Positions 8,525-16,495 of a DNA stretch of 64,000 nt are shown in pieces. Position numbers and translations under genes: made by a program. The notes beneath the pieces were generated by a model that was given only the letters and a program-made list of their open reading frames with translations, was not told where the DNA came from and did no database searches. Source of the DNA: Actinomycetota bacterium (GTDB lineage Bacteria; Actinomycetota; Actinomycetes; S36-B12). Positions within the stretch are counted from its first letter, which is position 1; the number at the start of each line of letters is the position of its first letter. The stretch covers positions 186,001-250,000 of the forward strand of contig JADKGE010000002.1 in assembly GCA_016717115.1 (NCBI GenBank). The letters are read 5' to 3'.

Positions 8525-9391
8525 ATGACCGAACTCGTGCTGGGCACCGCCCAGTGGGGTGCGGGGTACGGAGTCACCAACCTGATCGGCCGCCTGGGGG
8601 ATGCACAGATCGATGCGATCGCGGCCGTCGCTCAGGAAGCCGGCATCGCCGCCGTCGACACGGCTGCAGGCTACGGCGATGCGCAACGACGCCTCAGGCC
8701 GTGGTCCCACGCCTTCGCCGTCCGGACCAAGCTGTCCGGAGCGGAGCCCACGGAACTCGCTTCCGGCGTCGACGAGGCGCTCGCTGAACTGGACCTCGCC
8801 CGACTCGACGGCTGCCTGATCCACGACTGGGACGCGCTTGACCCCCGAACCGCGACGACGGCGGCCGGCGAGCTAGAGCGTCTGCGCGACCGGGGTCTGT
8901 CCCGGTGCGTGGGCGTGTCGGTCTACGACGAGGCGGCACTCGGTCTCGCGCGGGACGCCTTCGAGCATCTCGACATGGTCCAGGTGCCGGCCAACGCGCT
9001 CGACCGCCGGCTCGACGGTTCGAGCCTGCTCGGGGCACTGGCAGACAGCGGCACGATCATCCAGGTGCGCAGTGCCTTCCTGCAGGGCCTCCTGGCCGGT
9101 CCGAGCGACGTCGCTCTGGGCCAGCACCCGCATGTTCTGAGGTTTCTCGCGGCAGCGTCGGATTCAGGGCACTCTCCCCTGGCGATGACGCTTGCCCATG
9201 TTCGGGCGCTTCCGTGGGCCTCGGAGATCGTCATCGGTGTTGCCAGTGCCGACGAGCTGACGCAGATCTTGAGCGCTTGGTCGGCCACTGTGCCGGTGTT
9301 GCTCTCCGATGACCTGGCCAGCGACGACCTCTCCCTCATCGACCCGCGAACGTGGGGCAGCGCCACCGCCTCTGTGAGGATGGGCCCGTGA
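8525..9391 (+). CDS. aldo/keto reductase family protein
   Basis: 288 residues with the aldo/keto reductase tetrad visible: D45 and Y50 in DTAAGYGD, K69 in RTKL, H100 in IHDWD. The N terminus LVLGTAQWGAGYG is typical of the subgroup found in nonulosonic-acid and flagellin-glycosylation loci. It would reduce or oxidise a carbonyl with NADP(H); the substrate is unknown. Its stop overlaps the GTG of the SpsF gene (GTGA), and the three genes 8525-11437 are tightly packed, so a shared pathway is likely. Confidence 0.82.
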   Translation: MTELVLGTAQWGAGYGVTNLIGRLGDAQIDAIAAVAQEAGIAAVDTAAGYGDAQRRLRPWSHAFAVRTKLSGAEPTELASGVDEALAELDLARLDGCLIHDWDALDPRTATTAAGELERLRDRGLSRCVGVSVYDEAALGLARDAFEHLDMVQVPANALDRRLDGSSLLGALADSGTIIQVRSAFLQGLLAGPSDVALGQHPHVLRFLAAASDSGHSPLAMTLAHVRALPWASEIVIGVASADELTQILSAWSATVPVLLSDDLASDDLSLIDPRTWGSATASVRMGP

Positions 9392-10146
9392 GCACGCTTG
9401 CCATCGTCCAGGCGCGGATGACGTCCACACGATTCCCCGGGAAGGTGCTCGCTCCGCTCGTCGGCCAGCCGATGGTGCTTCGCCAGCTTGAGCGGGTCCG
9501 GCGGGCGACGACGCTCGACGGCGTCATCGTGGCCACGTCGACGGACCCGACGGACGACGAGCTCACTGGAGTGGTCGAAGCCTCCGGGGTGCCCGTGGTT
9601 CGGGGCTCCCTCGACGACGTGCTCGACCGGTTCATCACCGCCATGGACGTCTTCGAGCCCGAGGTCGTCGTGCGGCTGACCGCCGACTGCCCCCTCATCT
9701 CCCCCTTCGTCATCGATCAGGTCGTCGAGGCGTTCCGGGCGTCGAATGCGGACTACGTGTCGAACACGATGACGCCCACGTACCCCGATGGCCTCGACGT
9801 GGAGGTCGTCAGAGCGAGCGTCCTGCGTGAGGTCGCGCGCTCCGCCACCGATCCACCGGAACGCGAACACGTCACTCTCGGTGTCTACCGTCGGCACGAC
9901 CGCTACCGGGTCGAGAACGTGATCGGCAGCCGCGACCTGTCGCACCTACGATGGACAGTCGACACGCCTGCTGACTTCGCGTTCGTCACGCGCGTCTACG
10001 AGGCCCTGCTCCCCGTGACGGCAGACTTCGATCTCGAGGACGTCCTGGCGTACCTTGAGCAGCACCCGGAGTTCAGCCGAACGGACGCCGACGCAGCGCG
10101 CAACGCCGCCCTGACGGGCCTCGACACCGGAGCGATGAATGCCTAG
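9388..10146 (+). CDS. spsF: SpsF/PseF-type cytidylyltransferase
   Basis: 252 residues. VQARMTSTRFPGKVL (residues 7-21) is the nucleotide-binding signature of the SpsF/PseF/NeuA-like group. VVRLTADCPLISP (with the metal-binding Asp) and WTVDTPADFAFV complete the pattern. The group activates nonulosonic acids or related acidic sugars with CTP. GTG at 9388 is chosen because it overlaps the stop of the reductase and places the signature at the very N terminus. It overlaps the following aminotransferase gene by eight bases. Together with SpsE at 37727-38794 it supports a CMP-activated sugar product. Confidence 0.88.
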   Translation: MSTLAIVQARMTSTRFPGKVLAPLVGQPMVLRQLERVRRATTLDGVIVATSTDPTDDELTGVVEASGVPVVRGSLDDVLDRFITAMDVFEPEVVVRLTADCPLISPFVIDQVVEAFRASNADYVSNTMTPTYPDGLDVEVVRASVLREVARSATDPPEREHVTLGVYRRHDRYRVENVIGSRDLSHLRWTVDTPADFAFVTRVYEALLPVTADFDLEDVLAYLEQHPEFSRTDADAARNAALTGLDTGAMNA

Positions 10147-11437
10147 CCTCGCCAGCCGCTACGCGGCTTCCCTCGAGTACCTGGCGCGTGCCGAGCGGGT
10201 GATCCCGTTGGCCTCGCAGACGTTCAGCAAGTCCCGTACGCAGTATCCGGTCGGTGCGGCCCCGCTGTTCGCCACCCGCTCGAAGGGCAGTCGGACGTGG
10301 GACATCGACGGCAACGAGTACGTCGACCTCGTGAGCTCCCTCGGGGCCGTGGCGCTGGGCTACGGGGACGAGGAGATCAATGAGGCCGTCATCAAGCAGC
10401 TGCATGACGGAGTGACCCTCTCCCTCGCTCACCCCATCGAGGCCGAAGTGGCGGAGCGGATGGTCGATCTGATCCCCTGCGCGGAGATGGTCCGGTTCGC
10501 CAAGAACGGCACCGACGCCACGTCGGGGTCGATCCGGCTCGCGCGCGCCGCAACGGGACGCGAGCACGTCATCGTCTGCGGCTACCACGGCTGGCAGGAC
10601 TGGTACATCGGCAGCACGACCATGAATCGTGGAGTGCCCGACCGTACGCGTTCCCTGACCCATGTCGTGCCCTACAACGACCTCGCTGCCCTGCATGCCG
10701 CGATCGACGACCTTCCGGGCCAGGTAGCGGCGGTGATCATGGAGCCGATGACGTCCGCATGGCCGCTTGAGGGCTACCTCGCCGGGGTACGGCGGCTGAC
10801 CGAGGACAGCGGCATCGTCCTGGTGTTCGACGAGATGCTCACCGGATTCCGCTTCGCACCCGGTGGGGCGCAGGAGTACTTCGGCGTCATTCCGGACCTG
10901 GCCTGCTTCGGCAAGGCCCTCGCCAACGGCTTCCCGCTTTCGGCGATAGCTGGCCGCCGGGAGATCCTGGACCTGATGCCGACCATCTTCTTCTCGGGGA
11001 CCTTCGGCGGCGAGACGCTCTCGCTCACTGCCGCGCGCGTGGTGCTCGACCGCATGGCAACGGGAGTCCCGACCGCGACCCTTGCCTCGACGGGGGCGCG
11101 ACTCCTCGAGAGGGTCGAGGCCGCCCGCCCAGAGGCATCTCGCGCCTTCCTGGGCTTCAGCGGCCACCCCGCCTGGGTGTTCCAGCAGTGGAGCATCGAC
11201 GACCCCGAGACCCTGGCGCAGGCCAAGACCCTCTTCCTCCAGGAGATGCTCCGTCGTGGGGTGCTCGTGCTCAACACGCACGATGTCACCGTCGCGTTCA
11301 CCGACGAGGACCTCGACGTCGCCGCCGAGGCGTATGCCGCGGCGCTGACAATCGTGGCGGCGGGTCTCGCGGACGACACCCTCCTCGACCAGCTCGAGTG
11401 CGAGCCCATCCGGCCGCTGTTCAGGGTGCGTTCGTGA
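10139..11437 (+). CDS. class III aminotransferase, glutamate-1-semialdehyde 2,1-aminomutase-like
   Basis: 432 residues of fold-type-I PLP enzyme. NGTDATSGSIRLARAATGR (residues 123-141) is the phosphate loop, D231 (VFDEMLTGFR) the pyridine-nitrogen Asp and K259 (FGKALANGFPLSA) the Schiff-base Lys. The closest housekeeping relative is HemL, but its place between spsF and a membrane protein argues for a sugar-pathway role: amination of a keto sugar or keto acid, or an intramolecular amino shift. Such HemL-like enzymes are known neighbours of spsF in glycan loci; their reaction is not settled as far as I know. Start ATG inside the end of spsF. Confidence 0.82.
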   Translation: MPSLASRYAASLEYLARAERVIPLASQTFSKSRTQYPVGAAPLFATRSKGSRTWDIDGNEYVDLVSSLGAVALGYGDEEINEAVIKQLHDGVTLSLAHPIEAEVAERMVDLIPCAEMVRFAKNGTDATSGSIRLARAATGREHVIVCGYHGWQDWYIGSTTMNRGVPDRTRSLTHVVPYNDLAALHAAIDDLPGQVAAVIMEPMTSAWPLEGYLAGVRRLTEDSGIVLVFDEMLTGFRFAPGGAQEYFGVIPDLACFGKALANGFPLSAIAGRREILDLMPTIFFSGTFGGETLSLTAARVVLDRMATGVPTATLASTGARLLERVEAARPEASRAFLGFSGHPAWVFQQWSIDDPETLAQAKTLFLQEMLRRGVLVLNTHDVTVAFTDEDLDVAAEAYAAALTIVAAGLADDTLLDQLECEPIRPLFRVRS

Positions 11438-11453
11438 CCTGGATCCGCCGATA

Positions 11454-13337
11454 GTGTCCGCGCTCACGGATCAGGCCGCTAACCCGAAGGGAGGAGTCCG
11501 GAAGCCGGCCCTTTCGGCATCGACACTCGGCTTCCTCTGTCTCGTGCCCGTCGCGCTGCTACTGGTGGCTCAGGCGCTCCAGTTGGGCTTCTTCCTCACG
11601 GTGGGCAGTTCGATTCCAGCTTCCGACAGCAACCTCTGGGCATCATGCGCGAGTGCATTCGCCAACGGGAACGAGTCCTACAACCTCGCCTGGTGCCTAC
11701 GCCGCCCGTTGACGATTCTGGCGCAGGCGCCCTTCTTCGCCCTGGCCCCGGACAGCATGGCTGCCGTTCTCGTGCTCCAACTCCTTGTGGTGAGTCTGGC
11801 GTTCTGGTGGTTCCTGATCAGCATCACCCGGACGCTGCCCGTCGGCCGCGTAGGAATCTTGATCGTCTACGCCCTGGGGCTGTTCCCGCTGCTCTGGTAC
11901 GGCTCCTATCTGGGCCCAGAGGCACTCGCCCTCGCACTATCGCTCGTATCAGCGGGCGCAATCGTGCGCTTCGCGTCGACCCGGCGTGCCGTATGGGGCG
12001 TGGTGGCTGCGGGCACGGCGATCGTGGTCCTGCAGATCCGACCCGGAAACTTCCTGCTGACGGGCGTGCTGGCCGTCGGAGTACTCGTTGCACTCCGGAT
12101 GGCTGGCCGAAGGTGGGTTGCCGTATTCGCTGTGGCTGCTGCCCTGCTGGCGGTGTGGCTGCTCCCGACGAGGGTGCTCGGTGTCGTGGGATGGCCCGCC
12201 GCCGGTCACGCGTCGAACTTCTGGTCGACGGCCTACTCGGCTGCCACGCCCGAGGATGACACGTGGGTCGTCGCCTACGACAAGTTCGCCCCCGAGCTCG
12301 GTTGCCCGGTGACCGCCGACTGGACACCGGACCCCTGCCTTGCGTTGGAGTCCGAGGCTTTCGGGCTGCTCCTGCGCGACTCGGCGCTGGATCTGATGCG
12401 CCAGGATCCAGCCGCCGTGCCGCGGCAGATGGCGACGAACGTCGGCACGCTCCTGGGCGACGGCTATCTCAACCAGATGTGGGGGCACCCCTACTCGCCT
12501 GCCTGGCAGCTGTGGCAGCAGGAGCAGCGCGACCGCCTGACCGCGGGATGGAGCGGCGTCGGGACCGCCGCTGCAACAGCGCTCTGGATCGCCTCATGGG
12601 TTCTCGTCGGCCTGATGGCGGTCCGGGTCGTTCGCATGGGCCGCCGCGGATCCCCCTTCGCGTCGGACGGTCAGCCATCCGATCGCGCAGTCGGCGCGAG
12701 CCTGTGGATCGGGCTGGTCACCGTGGCGGGTGCGGCAGCATCGTTCGCACTGGTGGGCCACGACGAACCGCAACGACACTTGGTACAGAACATCCCCTAC
12801 GTGCTGCTCGCCGTGGGAGGTCTTGCCGCCGCCGCACCGCGCTCCGACCAGTCCCCCTCGCCAGCCATCGCTGCCGATGGCCGTTCACGTCGGTGGCCGC
12901 TGGTGCTCGTCTGGGTCCTGATCTCCATGACCGTGCTCACGGGGATCGTCGAGGGGCACGCGACTGGGCCCACCATCAGAGTCGCTCGCGACTGCAGCAG
13001 CGGCGCGAGCGAGGCAGAGGCCTACGACGTCATTGCGTCGGCGGCGCTCGGGACCGGGCGACCCCTTCCCGGCCCATCAGACTGGCGACGACTGGAGGGC
13101 GTCGACACGAGCGTGGCGTTCAGTGACATCTCGTGGATCCAGCAGATGCTCAGGCAACTGCCTCCGGGTCAGATACTGGATCTGCGGTCCACGTCCACGG
13201 GTGAGGTGATCCCGGTCTTCCTCTCCGATGACGATCTGATCGACGTGGGCGGCGACTGGCAGGCGACTGCCTGGTGCACGAGCTCACCTTCGGAATCCGG
13301 TGTCATGATCGTGCATGACCTCGTCCCGATCCCCTGA
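11454..13337 (+). CDS. polytopic membrane protein, possibly GT-C glycosyltransferase
   Basis: 627 residues with about ten to twelve membrane helices in the first 480 and a periplasmic-type C-terminal tail. After the first helix comes SSIPASDSNLWASCASAFAN, an acidic first loop as in GT-C enzymes, where the Asp of the first external loop is catalytic. No ribosome site is obvious before GTG 11454, so the exact start is uncertain. It follows the spsF-aminotransferase genes by 16 bases on the same strand, and meets the convergent methyltransferase gene after six bases. Family assignment is by topology and context only. Confidence 0.6.
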   Translation: MSALTDQAANPKGGVRKPALSASTLGFLCLVPVALLLVAQALQLGFFLTVGSSIPASDSNLWASCASAFANGNESYNLAWCLRRPLTILAQAPFFALAPDSMAAVLVLQLLVVSLAFWWFLISITRTLPVGRVGILIVYALGLFPLLWYGSYLGPEALALALSLVSAGAIVRFASTRRAVWGVVAAGTAIVVLQIRPGNFLLTGVLAVGVLVALRMAGRRWVAVFAVAAALLAVWLLPTRVLGVVGWPAAGHASNFWSTAYSAATPEDDTWVVAYDKFAPELGCPVTADWTPDPCLALESEAFGLLLRDSALDLMRQDPAAVPRQMATNVGTLLGDGYLNQMWGHPYSPAWQLWQQEQRDRLTAGWSGVGTAAATALWIASWVLVGLMAVRVVRMGRRGSPFASDGQPSDRAVGASLWIGLVTVAGAAASFALVGHDEPQRHLVQNIPYVLLAVGGLAAAAPRSDQSPSPAIAADGRSRRWPLVLVWVLISMTVLTGIVEGHATGPTIRVARDCSSGASEAEAYDVIASAALGTGRPLPGPSDWRRLEGVDTSVAFSDISWIQQMLRQLPPGQILDLRSTSTGEVIPVFLSDDDLIDVGGDWQATAWCTSSPSESGVMIVHDLVPIP

Positions 13338-13343
13338 CGGTCG

Positions 13344-14105
13344 TCAGCGAGGCAGCCGATGAACCTCGATCAAGGCGAACATGGCGCCCTTCTCACGCAG
13401 GACTCGACGCTCGGCAGCCCGGACGAACGGATAGGCGGATCCAGGCAGCAGGGAGCGCATGGAGACGCCGCCTGAGACGAGGTACGCCACAGGCATCAGC
13501 GGCTCGATCGACGCAATCGCCAACTCGGGATTCTGCGCTTCGAAGAGGCGCCGATCGCGTGAGAACACCATCCAGGGAAGTGCACCGTTGGCCATGCTCA
13601 GGGGACCCCCCGGGGGGAGCTTCCATTCATCGGCGTCAGGGCGGAACGGCTCATGGTGCAGGTTCCGGTAGACCCAGTCGGACCAGGGCGTCCGCCACGG
13701 CTCGATCATCACGAGGCGGCCACCGGACCTCAGGGTGCGGCTCGCCTCGCGCAGGAACTGGGCAACGTCGGGGATGTGATGGAGGACGTCGGTCATGACG
13801 ATCGCATCTAGTGACTCGTCCGCGAACGTGAGGGCTGTCGCGTCCTCGACACGGTCGACGCCCTCGAGGGGAAACACCTCGCTCGTGATGACCTGCGGGA
13901 GCATTTCATCGAGGTGGCCGGCCCCTGAGCCGATCTCCAGCACTGCCTCGCACGAGGCCGGCAGCCTCGAGCAGATGAGCGCGTACCACTCGTCGTAGAG
14001 CCGCTTGAGAAACCGCTTCTCTCGGATGATCCGACGCCGCAGCAGGGTATTGCGAGGGTCGTCGAGGTCAATGCCTCGGGTCAACGGGTGGTCAAGAATG
14101 CTCAC
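13344..14105 (-). CDS. class I SAM-dependent methyltransferase
   Basis: 253 residues. VLEIGSGAGHLDE is motif I, AIVMTDVLHHIPDV the post-II/IV region and LRSGGRLVMIEPWRTPW motif V with the EPW ending common in UbiE-like and polysaccharide-cluster methyltransferases. The segment WKLPPGGPLSMANGALPW is not one I can assign. GTG start with GAGG five bases upstream. It lies 15 bases after the methyltransferase-GT2 fusion gene on the same strand and probably shares its transcript; it may methylate the product or lipid intermediate of that enzyme. Confidence 0.78.
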   Translation of the reverse strand: MSILDHPLTRGIDLDDPRNTLLRRRIIREKRFLKRLYDEWYALICSRLPASCEAVLEIGSGAGHLDEMLPQVITSEVFPLEGVDRVEDATALTFADESLDAIVMTDVLHHIPDVAQFLREASRTLRSGGRLVMIEPWRTPWSDWVYRNLHHEPFRPDADEWKLPPGGPLSMANGALPWMVFSRDRRLFEAQNPELAIASIEPLMPVAYLVSGGVSMRSLLPGSAYPFVRAAERRVLREKGAMFALIEVHRLPR

Positions 14106-14120
14106 GATCGCCTCGGAGCT

Positions 14121-15563
14121 CTAGCCGACGAACTTGAGCTTCGAGGCTGCAACGGCGGACATCCGGAGCAGCAGGGCGCCGTGGCTGAACCGGGAGATGT
14201 TGGTCGCGCCGTATCGACGCTCCTTGTAGTGCACGGGGATGTCCCGAATACGCAGGCCGAGGAGTGATGCCCCGAACAAGAGGTCGAAGTCACCGAACGG
14301 ATCGAAATCACCGATGATCCCGCGGTTGGCTGCCACTCGGTCGTAGTCCGATCGGCGAAGCACCTTGGTACCGCAGAGCGTGTCGCGGACTGGCTGTCCC
14401 AGCAGGTAGCTGAACAAGTTGCCGAAGAACTTGTTGCCGAGCAGGTTCAAGAAGCGCATCGCCTTGGCGTCCATCGGATACACCAGTCGCGAGCCGTTCG
14501 CGAACTCGCAGCTGTCGTCTCTCAGTGCCTCCACGAATCGAGGCAGTTCCTCTGGCGGCACGGAAAGGTCGGCATCCAGGATCATGAGCACGTCTCCCGA
14601 GGCCGCGTCGAACCCTGTCCGGACAGCGTCGCCCTTCCCCTTTCCGGGCTGCTGAAGCGCGTGAAGGGTCATGCGGGGGTCGCCGTCATAGTCGCGCACG
14701 GCCTCCTGGATAACTCCCCAGGTGTCATCTGTGGAGTTGCCCTCGACGAAGATCAGTTCCTGTCGCTCGGCCATCACTGGCACACGATCGATCAGTTCGC
14801 GAATATGGCCGGACTCGTTTCGAGCAGCAACCACCACGCTCACGGAGGTGAGCGGCTCCGGCTGGTCCTGAATCGGCCGCGCCACCGTGACCCGAATGAG
14901 CGACAGGGCGCGTACCAAAGGGAGTGGGGCGACCCAGCGGTTGACGACCATGGATAGTGCCGGAATGTAGACAGGCAGGAGCACCCCGTCGACGCGCTTG
15001 GTCACTTCGAAGCCTTCGAGGGCGAGCATGTTCTCGACCTCGATCCAGGGCACGTAGTTCTCCCCCTCGGCGCGTGACTTGAGCCGCATGACCTCGGTGA
15101 GGCGAATCAGGGGCCTCCACAGACGGCTGTAGGACACGAGCACAACTCGTGTCTTGCGCTCGGACCAGTTGTGAACCTGGCGCAGGATCTCTTGTATGTC
15201 GTACACCTCGTCGAGCAGCATGCTCATCACGAAGTAGTCCGGATCGGCTATCGGTGCGCCGTCCAGCTCCTCGATCGTTGTCTCGATGAAGGTCATCCCT
15301 GGATTGGTCTGTCGGGCCCGCTCGAGAGCTAGGCCATCGAGGTCAACGCCGACACCGAGCGACGGCTGGCAAGCCTGAAGGGTCGAACCATCCGCGCACC
15401 CGAGATCGACGACTCTGGACCCAGGCACCACCTGTGAGGCGACGAGCCGGTCGACAAGGCTGTGGAAGAAGCGGTTCCGGCTCCGCCGCCTGGCCGCTGA
15501 CGGCCCATGGACGCTCGTCCATGCTCGACGACGCACCATGTGCTCCGTCAAGTGCTGGTTCAC
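14121..15563 (-). CDS. fusion of a SAM methyltransferase and a GT2 glycosyltransferase
   Basis: 480 residues in two parts. The N-terminal 240 residues are a class I methyltransferase: VVDLGCADGST is motif I, GVGVDLDGLALERA the acidic strand 2, and DYFVMSMLLDEVYD the region after motif II. The C-terminal half is a DPM1-type GT2: SVSVVVAARNESGHI, the DD-like EGNSTDDTWG, LMILDADLSVPPEEL with the DxD, and GDFDLLFGASLLG. The tail is hydrophobic only weakly. GTG at 15563 follows GGGAG seven bases upstream. The fusion suggests one enzyme chain that both transfers or loads a sugar and methylates a linked substrate. Confidence 0.8.
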   Translation of the reverse strand: MNQHLTEHMVRRRAWTSVHGPSAARRRSRNRFFHSLVDRLVASQVVPGSRVVDLGCADGSTLQACQPSLGVGVDLDGLALERARQTNPGMTFIETTIEELDGAPIADPDYFVMSMLLDEVYDIQEILRQVHNWSERKTRVVLVSYSRLWRPLIRLTEVMRLKSRAEGENYVPWIEVENMLALEGFEVTKRVDGVLLPVYIPALSMVVNRWVAPLPLVRALSLIRVTVARPIQDQPEPLTSVSVVVAARNESGHIRELIDRVPVMAERQELIFVEGNSTDDTWGVIQEAVRDYDGDPRMTLHALQQPGKGKGDAVRTGFDAASGDVLMILDADLSVPPEELPRFVEALRDDSCEFANGSRLVYPMDAKAMRFLNLLGNKFFGNLFSYLLGQPVRDTLCGTKVLRRSDYDRVAANRGIIGDFDPFGDFDLLFGASLLGLRIRDIPVHYKERRYGATNISRFSHGALLLRMSAVAASKLKFVG

Positions 15564-15587
15564 GTGCGTCTCCCTCTCTCGATCTGC

Positions 15588-15618
15588 CGGAGCTGTGATC
15601 CCGGCCGTGACAGCTCCG
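15588..15618. repeat. 9-base perfect inverted repeat in the leader of the fusion gene
   Basis: CGGAGCTGT and its exact complement ACAGCTCCG are separated by 13 bases, 25-55 bases before the GTG at 15563. In the minus-strand transcript it would fold just ahead of the ribosome site. It could instead end transcripts from the gene at 15683, but no T tract follows. Confidence 0.5.
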
Positions 15619-15633
15619 TGAGTCGGATGGTTC

Positions 15634-15639
15634 AGGCTA
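15634..15639 (-). promoter_or_regulatory. probable -10 TAGCCT for the methyltransferase-GT2 fusion
   Basis: TAGCCT on the minus strand matches TANNNT and lies about 70 bases before the GTG at 15563. It would give a leader of roughly 60 bases that contains the 15588-15618 hairpin and a GGGAG ribosome site. No convincing -35 was seen. Confidence 0.4.
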
Positions 15640-15682
15640 TCCAACCCCACCACACCACGAAGCCCCTAAGCCAGGCTCCGGC

Positions 15683-16489
15683 CTACAGATCTCGGATCAC
15701 TCGCGGCACGAGATCGGCATCGACATTCGCCAACCACCGAACGAGGTTGCTCCCGCCAAGAGCTTCGGCGGCACCCGGGCTCGTGCGTTCGGCGAGCTGG
15801 TCCAGGGTCGCGTGAACCTGCCGGTAGGTCCACTCGGGGCCATCGGAACCCAAGCACAAGGACCGGGGCATGCGTTCGATGAGGCGCATCAGGTGGGGCC
15901 AGACCTCGTCGGGGTACTTGAGCAGCGACAGGCTGAAATCCAGCAGCATCCGTTCGCTGCCGGCCGCAACAGCCGCGAAGGGTTCGGGATCGAGGACTCC
16001 CGTATGGAGCGTCATGAAGTGGCCCTCGCTGTGGTGGGCGAGCGCGCTCGCCATGACCGCTCGGGCGGACCGGGCCGATACCTGCGACCGGTACTCCGGA
16101 TACGTGCACAGCAGCACCGCCAACCGGCGTTCGATGCATTCCCCGAGCAAGTACGGCAACTGAGCGAGGGTCCGCTCGTACCCGAGGAGCCGCGGATGGA
16201 TCTTGACGAGTCGGTAGCCGAGACGGGCGATCTCGTCCAGGTCGCGCTCCACGCTGGGCCTGCCGTCGACGACCGTCAACGCGGCAACTGGGACCAGCCG
16301 CGGATGCTCCATCGTCAGCTCGAGGAAGCGCTCATGCTCGTATCCGCCGACACCCGGCAGCCCAACAGCCAAGGCGGTCAGCACGCCGTTCGCGTCGAGA
16401 TCGTCCATCACCTCGGCGTGGGTCATACCCGGCCTGCCGCCGATCCACAGGCCGTCGCAGGTGGGATGCGCCGAAGGGTCCATCAGCAT
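15683..16489 (-). CDS. amidohydrolase-like TIM-barrel protein with altered metal site
   Basis: 268 residues resembling the amidohydrolase-2 family: VKIHPRLLGY, FMTLHTGVLDPEPF and LCLGSDGPEW supply the later His, His and Asp positions, and a C-terminal region with GGSNLVRWL resembles the usual G-x-N-xx-R ending. The first metal motif, normally D-x-H-x-H at the N terminus, reads D4-P-S-A-H8, so the first His is Ser. It may be a non-hydrolytic or weakly metal-binding relative. It is the last gene of the five-gene unit 21512-15683, six bases after the ATP-grasp gene, so it likely works on the same compound. Confidence 0.65.
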   Translation of the reverse strand: MLMDPSAHPTCDGLWIGGRPGMTHAEVMDDLDANGVLTALAVGLPGVGGYEHERFLELTMEHPRLVPVAALTVVDGRPSVERDLDEIARLGYRLVKIHPRLLGYERTLAQLPYLLGECIERRLAVLLCTYPEYRSQVSARSARAVMASALAHHSEGHFMTLHTGVLDPEPFAAVAAGSERMLLDFSLSLLKYPDEVWPHLMRLIERMPRSLCLGSDGPEWTYRQVHATLDQLAERTSPGAAEALGGSNLVRWLANVDADLVPRVIRDL

Positions 16490-16495
16490 GCGCTG

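Noticed and set aside
10139..11437. Housekeeping hemL (haem synthesis)
   Set aside because: The sequence is HemL-like but it overlaps spsF and lies in a glycan locus; a sugar role is more likely, though not proven.
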